Assembly: GCA_964435775.1 (NCBI GenBank)
Contig: CAYTAP010000062.1
Coordinates: 1-22,958, forward strand
Direction of reading: 5' to 3'
Source of the DNA: CAYTAP01 sp964435775
Lineage (GTDB): Bacteria; Planctomycetota; Phycisphaerae; Tepidisphaerales; Tepidisphaeraceae
Length of the DNA: 22,958 nt
This document shows, piece after piece, positions 5,812-14,587 of the stretch. The notes under the pieces were generated by a model, which was given only the letters and a program-made list of their open reading frames with translations, was not told the origin of the DNA and ran no database searches. Position 1 is the first letter of the stretch. Each line of letters opens with the position of its first letter. The translations under genes and the position numbers were made by a program.

Positions 5812-7776
5812 TCAAATCGTCAACTGATGCCGCTGTGCGTAGCGGAGCAGCGTGTAGATCGACCAGACGCGCGACCAGTAAAGCCCCGGTGCATTTCCTT
5901 GAAATGCCTGCCAGAGTTGCGCGACGGTTCGGCCTTGCAAACCAACCGATGCGGCGAGGCGCTCATCCCGCATCGTCTGGTCCATCGTCTTTCCGAGGCT
6001 CTGGCGAATCCACCGGTCAAACGGAAGAACGAATCCCGACTTGGGGCGGTTGAAGAGCGCGGGATCGAGACCGGCCAGCCCGATCCGCCGAAGGACGGCC
6101 TTGGAACGATCCGGCTGATAGCGCCACGCATCGGGAAGTCGATTGAGCCGCTCGGTCAGGACGTGGTCGACCAGCGGAAGCCGCAACTCCAACGACACCG
6201 CCATTGATGCGGCGTCGGAATCCCGCAACAGCCGCTCCCCCAGAAACAGCCGCTGCTCCAGGATGCTGATCGCTTTGTGAATCCCGTGGCCGGCGATCTC
6301 GCCTTCAAGCCGCGCATGCAGCGCCGCCGGCAATCCAGCGCGTGTCAGTCCGCCCAGGTCCGCCGACAGCAGTTGCTTTTGATACACCGGCAGAAACAGG
6401 GCATACGACAGTTGATACAGCGCCAGCAAATCATCGGCGCTCGCGACCATGTCGGGCAGCTTCGCCCATCGCGTCTGCGGTGGGACGAGCGATGATGCCC
6501 CGCGCGGGCGCTTCCACGCGGCAAACAGGCGCGCGAGGCGCACTTGCGCGGCGCGCGGGAGGAAGCGCGCCCGTCGGGCCGCCGATTGCAGTTGCGGCAG
6601 GTCGCGGAAGGTGGTGTATCCGCCGAACAATTCATCGCCGCCGGTGCCGACAAGGGCGACGGTCAAGCCCGCCTCGCGGACGGCATGCGACATGTAAAAG
6701 GAATTAAGCCCATCGAACGTCGGCTGATCGAGCGTATCGAGCGCGCGATCAAGATCGGACAGGAAGCGACTCTCGCTGAGCAGGATTTCGCGGTGGTTCG
6801 ATCCGATCGCCTGGGCGATCCGCCGGGCATACGGGCCTTCATTGAGCGCGGCATCTTCAAAGGTCAGCGTAAACGTGTGAATCGGATCGCCCGATGCCTG
6901 CTGCGCGAGGTTGGCGACGGCGCTGGAATCAATCCCGCTGGAGAGAAAGACACCCAGGGGCACATCCGATGCCAGGTGCAGCTTGACCGACTGCTTGAGC
7001 GCGTGAATCAATTCCGGCCCGCTCATGTTTTCATGCTCGGTGCGCCGCGGCATCGACCAGTAAGTCGTCGATGTTTCCTTCACGGCCCTACCGCCATCAT
7101 TTTTCGCAGCTTCGATCCGCAGCCACGAGCCTGGCGGCAGCGATTGTACGCCTCGAACAATCGTCCCTGGCCCGGCGACGAACCCATTCCAGACGACCGA
7201 CGCCACCGCCATCGGATCAAGCTTCGGCGAGCCGAGAAGGCCGGACGCCAGGATCGCCCGCACCTCGGACGCGAAGAGGAGCGACCATGCCCCGCGTGGA
7301 TCGGGGTTGCGCGCGATGTAGAGGGGTTTGATCCCGAGCGGATCGCGCGCCAGAAGCAGCTCGCGGGTTCGATCATCCCAAAGCGCCAGTGCGAACATGC
7401 CACGCAATTTGGCGCACGCTTCGGGGCCGCACAAAGAGAGCAGCCGCAGACAAACGGCGGTGTCTCCGGTGGATGAAAAGCTCTGCCCTTTGCGCTGCAA
7501 ATCCTCGCGGAGATCGCGGTAGTTGTAGATTTCACCATTGAAGACGATCACCTTCCCGGAAACGGGATCGGTCATCGGTTGATCGGCGGCGGTGGAAAGG
7601 TCGAGAATCGACAGCCGTCGATGCGCCATCATGACGCCATGCCCGGCGGCATCGGGGGTCGAGGTATAAAACCCGCACCCGTCCGGCCCGCGATGGCGGA
7701 TCGCCTGCTCCATCCGCGACAGCGCTCCGCGATGGTTCTCGTCAATCCGACCGATGATGCCTGCGATTCCACACAT
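5812..7776 (-). CDS. asnB: Asparagine synthase (glutamine-hydrolysing)-type amidotransferase
   Basis: A 654-residue two-domain enzyme. The N-terminal Ntn glutaminase begins MCGIAG with the catalytic C2 exposed after Met removal, and has RHRGPDG (28-34), HRRLSILDL and FNGEIYNYRDLR. The C-terminal synthetase has the ATP-pyrophosphatase loop SSGIDSS (279-285) and GTGGDELFGGY (377-387). It can make asparagine, but relatives inside polysaccharide clusters are thought to amidate sugar acids or other glycan substituents. It is the last gene of the glycan operon, 12 nt after the GT4 stop, which favours a role in glycan modification (inference). The start is fixed by MCG. The ribosome site is weak. 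Confidence 0.95.
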   Translation of the reverse strand: MCGIAGIIGRIDENHRGALSRMEQAIRHRGPDGCGFYTSTPDAAGHGVMMAHRRLSILDLSTAADQPMTDPVSGKVIVFNGEIYNYRDLREDLQRKGQSFSSTGDTAVCLRLLSLCGPEACAKLRGMFALALWDDRTRELLLARDPLGIKPLYIARNPDPRGAWSLLFASEVRAILASGLLGSPKLDPMAVASVVWNGFVAGPGTIVRGVQSLPPGSWLRIEAAKNDGGRAVKETSTTYWSMPRRTEHENMSGPELIHALKQSVKLHLASDVPLGVFLSSGIDSSAVANLAQQASGDPIHTFTLTFEDAALNEGPYARRIAQAIGSNHREILLSESRFLSDLDRALDTLDQPTFDGLNSFYMSHAVREAGLTVALVGTGGDELFGGYTTFRDLPQLQSAARRARFLPRAAQVRLARLFAAWKRPRGASSLVPPQTRWAKLPDMVASADDLLALYQLSYALFLPVYQKQLLSADLGGLTRAGLPAALHARLEGEIAGHGIHKAISILEQRLFLGERLLRDSDAASMAVSLELRLPLVDHVLTERLNRLPDAWRYQPDRSKAVLRRIGLAGLDPALFNRPKSGFVLPFDRWIRQSLGKTMDQTMRDERLAASVGLQGRTVAQLWQAFQGNAPGLYWSRVWSIYTLLRYAQRHQLTI

Positions 7777-7788
7777 GATTGATGATGC

Positions 7789-8985
7789 TCACTTGCTGAA
7801 CAAGGCCGCCAGCTTGCCCGCTTCGGTGCGCGCGCTGTGACGCTCGCGAACGAGCGCCGCGCCGGCGACGCCCATTTTTTCAAGGGTGGACTTGTCAGCC
7901 GACAGCGCCTGGCGCATCGCGTCCGCCAGCGCCTCGACATTTCCCGGCGGCACGAGCCAGCCGGTGCGCCCATTTTGAACAAGCTCGGGAATTCCCGCCA
8001 CGGCGCTGCTCACCACCGGCCGACCCAATGCCAGCGCCTCCATGATGACCACCGGCAACCCCTCGGCGAAGCTCGCCAGCACCATCGCCCTCGACTGAAG
8101 CAGCTCGTCGCGAACCATCGCGCCGCTCATCCACCCGGCGAGCCTGACACGCTCCCGCAAGCCCTTGCGCTCGATGAGCCGCTCCAACTCCGCCCGGAGC
8201 GGACCATCTCCCGCGATCGTCAACTCAAATCCCACCCCATCCGCCGACAGGCGCGCCGCCGCCTCGATCAGGATCGGCATCCCCTTTTGCTCGGCCAGCC
8301 GCCCCACGCAGACAAGCCGGCTCGCATTCACGATGGGCGTCGGCGGCTGGTTGAAAAACGCCTCATCCAGGCCGCAATGAATGATGTGGATCTTCGACCA
8401 TTGCGATACAGGACACCACCGATAGAGCTGCGAGCGTCCAAAATCGCTGATGGCGACCACGAACCGCGCGTGTTCGATTTTATCCGATAGATGCAGCGCT
8501 TCGGGGCGATCGAACTCCTCGGGGCCATGCGCGGTGAATGAATACGCCGGCCCGCCCAGGCAATGGGTCAGCAGGGCAACGGTCGTCGAGTTGGTTCCAA
8601 AATGCGCATGCAGATGTTCGCAACCCGCCCGCCCGAGCCAGCCGCGCAACACGCACGCCTCGGCGAGGTAAATGAAATGGTGCATCATCCCCCGGTCGGC
8701 CCGCCGCGACAGGCGCAGCGCCATTGCCATGGCGCGGCCGAACAAAAGCGGTCGGCCGACAACGGTTGAGAGAATCGCCATGAGCAGCCCCACCGGCCCG
8801 GCATCGAGAATCACCTGCGTTCGCTCCCGCTCTTCCAGATCCTCCGGATCAACAAGCGAACCGTCCCACCGTCGCGCGCTGAATCGATGCACCGCATGCC
8901 CCATCGCCTCGAGCGCGCGGATTTCCCGCCGGATGAAACTCTGGCTCGGCTGCGGGTATTGGTTCACGAGGTATGCCAGGTTCAT
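7789..8985 (-). CDS. GT4-family glycosyltransferase
   Basis: A 398-residue GT-B fold retaining glycosyltransferase, expected to act at the cytoplasmic face of the membrane on a lipid-linked glycan. It begins MNLAYLVNQYPQPSQSFIRREI, typical of colanic-acid-type GT4 enzymes, has HAHFG in the N-terminal half, VGRLAEQKG (about 227-235) opening the C-terminal Rossmann domain, and the donor-binding E-x7-E motif EGLPVVIME (E308, E316). The chosen ATG is 8985 with CAGGAG 11 nt upstream; an ATG at 8994 lies too close to that site, and the frame extends to a TTG at 9030. Donor and acceptor sugars cannot be predicted. It is the eighth gene of the cluster. Confidence 0.92.
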   Translation of the reverse strand: MNLAYLVNQYPQPSQSFIRREIRALEAMGHAVHRFSARRWDGSLVDPEDLEERERTQVILDAGPVGLLMAILSTVVGRPLLFGRAMAMALRLSRRADRGMMHHFIYLAEACVLRGWLGRAGCEHLHAHFGTNSTTVALLTHCLGGPAYSFTAHGPEEFDRPEALHLSDKIEHARFVVAISDFGRSQLYRWCPVSQWSKIHIIHCGLDEAFFNQPPTPIVNASRLVCVGRLAEQKGMPILIEAAARLSADGVGFELTIAGDGPLRAELERLIERKGLRERVRLAGWMSGAMVRDELLQSRAMVLASFAEGLPVVIMEALALGRPVVSSAVAGIPELVQNGRTGWLVPPGNVEALADAMRQALSADKSTLEKMGVAGAALVRERHSARTEAGKLAALFSK

Positions 8986-9063
8986 GCCGGCCATCGCTCC
9001 TGTGGCATCGATGCGCCGCGCCCGCGGCAATGGAGGTGACGCGCGTTCAGCGGCGTCTTTCCG

Positions 9064-11190
9064 CTAGACATTGAACTCCTCCACGGGCACGCGAATGCCC
9101 TTGTCGATGAGCACCTCGCGCTCGTCGGTCGGACGCCAATTCAACATCCGCTTCGCCTTGTCACAATTGAAGTAGGCGTTTTGCGTGCGCGAATCCCAGT
9201 CGGCGTAGCTGGGCATGATGCGGTTGTGATGGCGGACCATCATCTTGATGATCCACTTGCCCATTTCGGTCATATAAAACCGGTAGATCGGCGTGGGAAT
9301 TCGCGTCAGACGAATCCTCGCGAAGCGATCAAGCTCGTCGAGGTATTGCCGGGCGCTCAGCATCGGATCGCCCACGAGATTGAACGATTCGCCTTCGATG
9401 CCCGGCGTGTCCATCGCCGCGATGATGCCCGCCGCCACATCCTCGACCAGCACCGTGGGAAGTTTGTTGTTTCCCTTGCCGAAAAGCTGGACCACGGCGT
9501 TGCGCTGAAAATTGCCCACGCCGCCATGAAACGGGCTTCCGCCGCTTCCCATGACGATCCCCGGGCGAACGATGACCACCGGCAGTTGCTTATGGTGATG
9601 CAGCCCCATGAGCAAATGTTCGCTCATCGTTTTGGCGCGGGAGTACAGGATGCGCCGGCGCGAATCATCCAGCGGCGTCTTTTCCGTGATCGTCCCCGCC
9701 TTGCGGCCGGCGTAATAGCTGGAAATGGTGCCGGTGTAGACAAGACGCTGAACATGATGGGCCAGGCATTGCTCGGCGATCCGCCGCGTCACCATCACGT
9801 CCTGCTTGTAATACTCGCCCCACGTTTTCACATCCGCCCGCGCCAGGTGAATGACCGACTTCATCCCCGCCAGCGCCTTGTCCACGTCGTCGGCGTTGGC
9901 GGTGTCGCCAGTCATGATCTCGACGCGCGGATCGATGAACGCATCGGGCAGCCGCCCGCGCGAGCGCACCAGCAATCGAACCGAGCGACCCGCCGCCAGA
10001 AGCTGGCGCACGACTTCCCGCCCGATGAATCCCGTCGCGCCAAAGATCAATACCTCCGCCGGTTGCGCCTGGGCATGACCCACGGACGGCGTTGCCGCGG
10101 GCACATCAACCTTCGTCGCCGAAATCCCGGCCGCTTCACCCATCGCAACGCATGTCCCAATCACCTTCGCCCCAAAGGCCGCGCTCCCCCGCGCATCGCC
10201 GCAATGTGGAAGCACCTGGTAAAACGACTGGAGCGACCGGGCGATGCTGTAGCCAAAGGCGTTGCCCTTGCGTGATAATTTGAACTTCCCCAGCCCGTAT
10301 CGGACGAAGTTTCTCCCCCCCTGCCACGCCAGCGACGACCCCCGCGCGATCAACTGGCAGCAGCGATCAAAATCATCGTTGTAGCGCGTGTGGTGATGCA
10401 ATAAATATGTATTGCGTTCAAAGTCGGCGGTCGCGGCCGCCAGCGACCCGCGCACATGCAGTGTGTGTTCGGCGAACCCGGGCACAAATGAGAAAAGCAA
10501 CTCGAAGGAAGTCTTCTCTTTCAGCCCGGTCGCGACCCAGCGCCGATAAAATGTCCGCCCGCCGGGAAGATGGATCGGATTGGATGCTTCAACGCGCAAC
10601 GTCTCCGGCGTGCCGATCAGATCGAGCAGTTGCCCCACCGGATGCGGTCCAATCTCCAGCAGCACATGACGCGGATCGCGGAAAAGCCAGGTGTCATAAG
10701 GGCCGGCCGCGATTTGCCCCAGCTCCTTGTTCCATGTCAACGTGATGCTGTCGATGCGCCCCACTTTCCCCATCGTCAGATCACTCTTGAGCTGCTCATA
10801 TATGGGCGAAAACAGAAAGTTGTGATTAACGCCCGCCTGCAAGCCCTTGGCGGCGGCCAGATCAACGATCGCCTGGGCGTCGGCGACGTTCGTACACATC
10901 GGCTTTTCAATGAACGCATGAACCCCGGCGTTGAGAATCGCCACCGCCGCCGGATGGTGCGCCGACGGCGGCAGAAGCACATGCACGACATCCAGTTTTT
11001 CGCCGGCAAGCATGCTGTCAAGGTCACGATACTTCGCCTTCACCCCATGACTGGCCGCGAATGCTTCCGCCCTGGCGAGGTTCTGATCGCACACCGCGAC
11101 CAGCTTCGCCCCTTCGACGGCGCGCAGCGCCTGCGCATGCCAGTCGGCGATATACCCGGTGCCCAGAAATCCGACTCGATATTGCTTCAC
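9064..11190 (-). CDS. Fused Gfo/Idh/MocA oxidoreductase and NAD-dependent sugar epimerase/dehydratase
   Basis: One 708-residue chain carries two NAD(P)-dependent modules. Residues 1 to about 355 are a Gfo/Idh/MocA oxidoreductase: GFLGTGYIADWHA nucleotide loop (7-19), EKP (95-97), and the DPRHVLLEIGPHPV segment. After a linker of roughly 25 residues, an extended short-chain epimerase/dehydratase begins with VLIFGATGFIGREVV (loop GATGFIG, 384-390) and has the catalytic YSRAK (Y516, K520). It probably converts a nucleotide sugar in two linked redox or epimerisation steps for the glycan. The start is uncertain: GTG at 11190 gives MKQYRVGFLG; in-frame GTG codons at 11199 and 11208 are alternatives, and GGAAAG lies between them. 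Whether the fusion is real or conserved would need homologues. Confidence 0.9.
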   Translation of the reverse strand: MKQYRVGFLGTGYIADWHAQALRAVEGAKLVAVCDQNLARAEAFAASHGVKAKYRDLDSMLAGEKLDVVHVLLPPSAHHPAAVAILNAGVHAFIEKPMCTNVADAQAIVDLAAAKGLQAGVNHNFLFSPIYEQLKSDLTMGKVGRIDSITLTWNKELGQIAAGPYDTWLFRDPRHVLLEIGPHPVGQLLDLIGTPETLRVEASNPIHLPGGRTFYRRWVATGLKEKTSFELLFSFVPGFAEHTLHVRGSLAAATADFERNTYLLHHHTRYNDDFDRCCQLIARGSSLAWQGGRNFVRYGLGKFKLSRKGNAFGYSIARSLQSFYQVLPHCGDARGSAAFGAKVIGTCVAMGEAAGISATKVDVPAATPSVGHAQAQPAEVLIFGATGFIGREVVRQLLAAGRSVRLLVRSRGRLPDAFIDPRVEIMTGDTANADDVDKALAGMKSVIHLARADVKTWGEYYKQDVMVTRRIAEQCLAHHVQRLVYTGTISSYYAGRKAGTITEKTPLDDSRRRILYSRAKTMSEHLLMGLHHHKQLPVVIVRPGIVMGSGGSPFHGGVGNFQRNAVVQLFGKGNNKLPTVLVEDVAAGIIAAMDTPGIEGESFNLVGDPMLSARQYLDELDRFARIRLTRIPTPIYRFYMTEMGKWIIKMMVRHHNRIMPSYADWDSRTQNAYFNCDKAKRMLNWRPTDEREVLIDKGIRVPVEEFNV

Positions 11191-11236
11191 AACACTCACT
11201 CTTTCCACTCAAAATGTGCGGCCGGCCGACAGCACA

Positions 11237-12286
11237 TCAAGCAACCGTTCGCCCGGACCGCGCCGGCGGCGATTCGGTGCCTTTGTATTCGATGATCCGG
11301 CTGCGACGCCCGAGCAGACGATTTCGCCAATACGCGATCTGCCCGAGCGCCTGGGGAAACTTCCCCAGCATGGTGAACCACGCCATTGTCCCCGCGTCGC
11401 GTCCGCTCATCCCCCGGCGATGGGCATGTCGACGAATCTTCCAATACAGCACCCCGTATAACCCCAGAAGCAGCAGGCTCCCTCCCCATGTCCACCAAGC
11501 GCCCGCGAGCGCCAATGCAGGCACGATCAATCCCCACACCCAGATGCTCCGCGCCTCGCGCACCCAGTGATGCGTGGGCGACCCGCCGTGCATCGCGGCG
11601 CCTTGGGCATACCCATGCCCCGCGCGGACGTTTCGTGTCCACCACTGCCCGAAACGGGTGATCGCCGCATCATGCCAGGTCATCTCCGCATCGAGGCGCT
11701 CGATCAACCAACCCGCCTGGCGCATCCGCACACCCAGTTCGGTGTCCTCGGCCGCGATGACCGACGGGTTGTATCCCCCAAGCTGTCGGAATACTTCCGC
11801 CCGCATCATGACATCCCCGCCGAACTCCCTGGCGTTCCCCACCGGCGTATCCCATTCCATATCGCACAAGTGGTTGTAAACCGACGCCTCGGGATGTCGC
11901 TCGCGACGTCGCCCGCAGACCGCGGCCACCTTCGCGTTACCTTGAAGCGCCTCAATGGCCGTTTTCAACCATCCCACTCGAACTTCGCAGTCCCCATCCA
12001 CGAACTGGACGAACTGAGCGTCCCCATCGTCAAACCGCAATTGTTCAAACCCCGCGTTCCGCGCCCGCGCAGCCGTGAAGGGCGTCGAGCGATCCAGCTC
12101 CACAACCATCACGCCCTTCCCCCGCGCCATGGCCACGCTGTCGTCGGTCGATCCCGAATCGACGTATACCACGCGAGAAGCCTCCTCCACCACCGACTCC
12201 AGACACCGGCGCAGCCGATCCCCCTCGTTGCGCCCAATGGCGACAACGCCAATCCGCGGCAATTTGTCTTCGGCGACGTTGGTCAT
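11237..12286 (-). CDS. GT2-family glycosyltransferase with C-terminal membrane segments
   Basis: A 349-residue GT-A transferase. RIGVVAIGRNEGDRLRRCL (11-29) opens the nucleotide-sugar fold, DSGSTDDS (43-50) follows, and the metal-binding DGD is at 97-99 (QFVDGDCEV). Later GGDVMMRAEVF and AEDTELGVRMRQAGW (the ED base motif) are typical of GT2 enzymes. One or two hydrophobic segments near residues 246-282 (WVWGLIVPALALAGAW onward) anchor it to the inner membrane. The ATG at 12286 is preferred because it falls 28 nt after the upstream stop; the frame extends to a TTG at 12358, which would overlap the previous gene by 44 nt. Its substrate is unknown. Confidence 0.92.
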   Translation of the reverse strand: MTNVAEDKLPRIGVVAIGRNEGDRLRRCLESVVEEASRVVYVDSGSTDDSVAMARGKGVMVVELDRSTPFTAARARNAGFEQLRFDDGDAQFVQFVDGDCEVRVGWLKTAIEALQGNAKVAAVCGRRRERHPEASVYNHLCDMEWDTPVGNAREFGGDVMMRAEVFRQLGGYNPSVIAAEDTELGVRMRQAGWLIERLDAEMTWHDAAITRFGQWWTRNVRAGHGYAQGAAMHGGSPTHHWVREARSIWVWGLIVPALALAGAWWTWGGSLLLLGLYGVLYWKIRRHAHRRGMSGRDAGTMAWFTMLGKFPQALGQIAYWRNRLLGRRSRIIEYKGTESPPARSGRTVA

Positions 12287-12314
12287 GCTCGTCGAATGCC
12301 CTGCCCTGGTGTCA

Positions 12315-13412
12315 TTATCGGCCAATTTGAGAGAAGAAGTCACTATACAGCCGAGCAATGCCCGACCAGGAAAACCGTCGCTGAACCAGCGCCCGTCGGG
12401 CGTTCACCCTTTCCTCGCCTCGCAGTTCAATCCCCCGCAGCAGCCCCCGTGTCACGGCCGATTCATCGGATGTATCCACGAGCACCGCCTGGTCTTCAAG
12501 CGTCCAACGGGTCACCGGCCGATCCGTGGTCACAATCGGCAACCCCGTCGCCAGCGCCTCGATGTAGGCATTGGCCGACGGCTCATCCTGGCTCATATGC
12601 AAAAACAGATCCGCGCTGCGATAGAGCGCGGGCATCGCGCTTCGCGGCAGCTTCACATTGTGAAAGCGTTCCCCCATCAACGCCCGGCCAAGCGCGCGCA
12701 CTTCACTTCGCAATTCACCATCCCCCGCGACGACCAATTGCAACCCATCCACCTTCGCGGCGGCGCGGATGCCTTCCAGCACCCGCTTGCTCGGCGTCAG
12801 CGCGCTGACCATCAGCGCCACCGGCCGATCCTCGGCAAGGCCCAACGCGCGGCGGTCCCCCTGGCCCGGCGTGAACACATTCGGGTTGACGCCATTGGGG
12901 ATCAGGGCGCTCGGATACCGTCCATCGGCCTTGGCGCGCTCGGCGTATTCATGATTCGTGCAGACGAGTCCATCGCATCGGAAATAGCGATACTCCCGCC
13001 GACGGGCATGCACCATCCAATCGCCGTTTTGCGTGACAAACACATGGCGTGGTCGATACCCGCCGCGCTTTCGATATGCCAGGATCCAGTTCGTGTACGG
13101 ATACCCGCACGTCAGCGTGACGTCGTAATCCTCCGGCCGATAATTCCGCAGGAGTCCGGGCGCGAACGACAACTCCTCGTACTGATAATGATCCCGAAGA
13201 AACGGAAACTTCGGCCACCCTTTTTCAAACCGCTCCCTCGGCCGACACGGCGCATGAATGAACCGATACGCCTCCCCCGCCCTCGCCTCGCCCGAGCCGA
13301 TGAGCGTGACTTGATGCCCTGCTTTGACCAGTTCCCGCGCCACCTCCTCCAGCGCCACCTCCGCGCCGCGAACCACCCGATGCAAACCCGGCAGCGCGAT
13401 GGCGATGCGCAT
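12315..13412 (-). CDS. GT4-family glycosyltransferase
   Basis: A 365-residue GT-B enzyme of the glycan cluster. MRIAIALPGLHRVVRGAEVALEE shows the N-terminal glycine-rich acceptor loop, IPNGVN (171-176) and VSALTPSKR (202-210) the donor domain, and EPSANAYIE (E277, E285) the E-x7-E motif. The ATG at 13412 gives the conventional N-terminus. The frame is also open to a GTG (13499) that overlaps the previous stop as GTGA, but that 29-residue extension is a translated copy of the dispersed hairpin repeat at 13451-13473, so the short form is preferred. If the long form were used, translation would be coupled to the upstream GT2 gene. Confidence 0.9.
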   Translation of the reverse strand: MRIAIALPGLHRVVRGAEVALEEVARELVKAGHQVTLIGSGEARAGEAYRFIHAPCRPRERFEKGWPKFPFLRDHYQYEELSFAPGLLRNYRPEDYDVTLTCGYPYTNWILAYRKRGGYRPRHVFVTQNGDWMVHARRREYRYFRCDGLVCTNHEYAERAKADGRYPSALIPNGVNPNVFTPGQGDRRALGLAEDRPVALMVSALTPSKRVLEGIRAAAKVDGLQLVVAGDGELRSEVRALGRALMGERFHNVKLPRSAMPALYRSADLFLHMSQDEPSANAYIEALATGLPIVTTDRPVTRWTLEDQAVLVDTSDESAVTRGLLRGIELRGEERVNARRALVQRRFSWSGIARLYSDFFSQIGR

Positions 13413-13450
13413 CGGGCGCGCCTGACGATGGGACAACACCGCGCCCTCAT

Positions 13451-13473
13451 CCGTAGGGTCCGCCCCGCGGACC
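13451..13473. repeat. Dispersed hairpin repeat, family C single unit
   Basis: A perfect 7-bp hairpin GGTCCGC-CCC-GCGGACC preceded by CGTAGG. The same CGTAGGGTCCG...CCGCGGACCA frame recurs at 14514-14540. It sits in the gap between the GT2 stop and the GT4 start. Confidence 0.7.
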
Positions 13474-13495
13474 AATTTTTGTCCGGCCATCTCCA

Positions 13496-14485
13496 TCACG
13501 CGCCCCCCGGCCGAGTCACCCGCAGCGGCCGAGACAGCATCTCCAGCACATCCCGCGTCACCTCATAGCGCGGCGACGACGTCCCGCCCAGCAAGCGCAT
13601 CTTGAACAGCCGCAGCCCGCACGTCATCACATCCACACCGCGCACGATCCACGCCGCAGCCGCGCCATAGCACTTTTCCTGCAAAACATATCGTGCCTTC
13701 CAGTGATACAAGCTTCGCTGTTTGGCCGCGACGCGGGTGGGATCGCTTGATGCGCCGCCGAGATGCGTGATCGACCCGGCCGGGTCATAGAAGCAGCGAT
13801 ACCCCATTCGCCACACGCGATGACAAAACGCAACATCCTCACCATAAAAGAAAAACGATTCATCGAGCCCGCCGATCGCCCTGGCCACCGATCCGCGAAT
13901 GAACATGAACGCCCCGCCGATCCAATCCACGTGTCGCGCCACGCTCAGGCGGTCCCACCGCGCATCCTCCAGGTCGGCCGAGGCAAACAGGCTTGGCACG
14001 ATCCAAGGCAACCCGATCGCCTCCACCGCCAGCCTGGCGGGGTTGGGAAACAGCCGCGCCGCATTCTGCATCGATCCATCCTTGTTGAGCAAAAGACAGC
14101 TCATCGCGCCGATGCGAGCATCGCTCTCCATCCGATCCCAACACTTGCGCAGCGTCCCGCGATGGACGATGGTGTCGCTGTTGAGCAGCAGGATGTACCT
14201 GGCCTGGCCGCAGTGCTCCAATCCCCGATTGTTTCCGTAAGCAAACCCCCCGTTGCGCGGCAGCGGCACGAGCTTCGCCCAGCCCCAGCCGCTCGTTTGA
14301 ATCGCGTTGGCGATCCGCTCGACCGAATCATCCCCCGAGGCATTGTCCGTCACGATGACGCGCATCGACGCAAAGTCCCCCATCTCCCGCGAAAGGGACC
14401 GCAGGCAGGCAATCGTCAACTCCGGCGTCCGGTAATTGACGATCACGACCGCCAGATCGGGAGATTGTTCATCGTTCACGCTCAT
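13496..14485 (-). CDS. GT2-family glycosyltransferase (rhamnosyltransferase/WbbL-like)
   Basis: A 329-residue inverting GT-A enzyme without clear membrane segments. It has VVIVNYRTPELTIACLRSL near the start, VTDNASGDDS, the LLLNSDT metal motif (NSD at 102-104) and GGAFMFIRGSVARAIGGLDESFFFYGED, whose FFFYGED end is the characteristic ED motif of WbbL/RfbN-type rhamnosyl- or related transferases. The ATG at 14485 (MSVNDEQSPDLAVV) is preferred. The frame runs 19 codons further to a start directly after the upstream stop, but that stretch is translated repeat sequence. Rhamnose as donor is only a family-level guess, since no rhamnose synthesis genes are in the window. Confidence 0.92.
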   Translation of the reverse strand: MSVNDEQSPDLAVVIVNYRTPELTIACLRSLSREMGDFASMRVIVTDNASGDDSVERIANAIQTSGWGWAKLVPLPRNGGFAYGNNRGLEHCGQARYILLLNSDTIVHRGTLRKCWDRMESDARIGAMSCLLLNKDGSMQNAARLFPNPARLAVEAIGLPWIVPSLFASADLEDARWDRLSVARHVDWIGGAFMFIRGSVARAIGGLDESFFFYGEDVAFCHRVWRMGYRCFYDPAGSITHLGGASSDPTRVAAKQRSLYHWKARYVLQEKCYGAAAAWIVRGVDVMTCGLRLFKMRLLGGTSSPRYEVTRDVLEMLSRPLRVTRPGGA

Positions 14486-14513
14486 CTTGCGCCGCAAGGC
14501 ATCCAATCTCTTT

Positions 14514-14587
14514 CGTAGGGTCCGTGGTATCCCGCGGACCATTCACGCAATGCCGGCAGCGGTCCGCGGAGCGCCACGGACCTTGCG
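14514..14587. repeat. Inverted pair of family C hairpins at a gene junction
   Basis: Two hairpins in opposite orientation: 14519-14540 (9-bp stem including one G-T pair, 4-nt loop) and 14561-14582 (same stem read from the other strand). The outer flanks CGTAGG and CCTTGCG are also roughly inverted copies. The element covers the end of the GT-C gene and the start of the gap before the GT2 ATG. The single unit at 13451-13473 belongs to the same family. Confidence 0.75.

Noticed and set aside
13451..14582. CRISPR array or attachment sites suggested by repeated GGTCCG hairpins
   Set aside because: Copies are few, irregularly spaced, in both orientations and between genes; there are no spacers of constant length and no cas genes.
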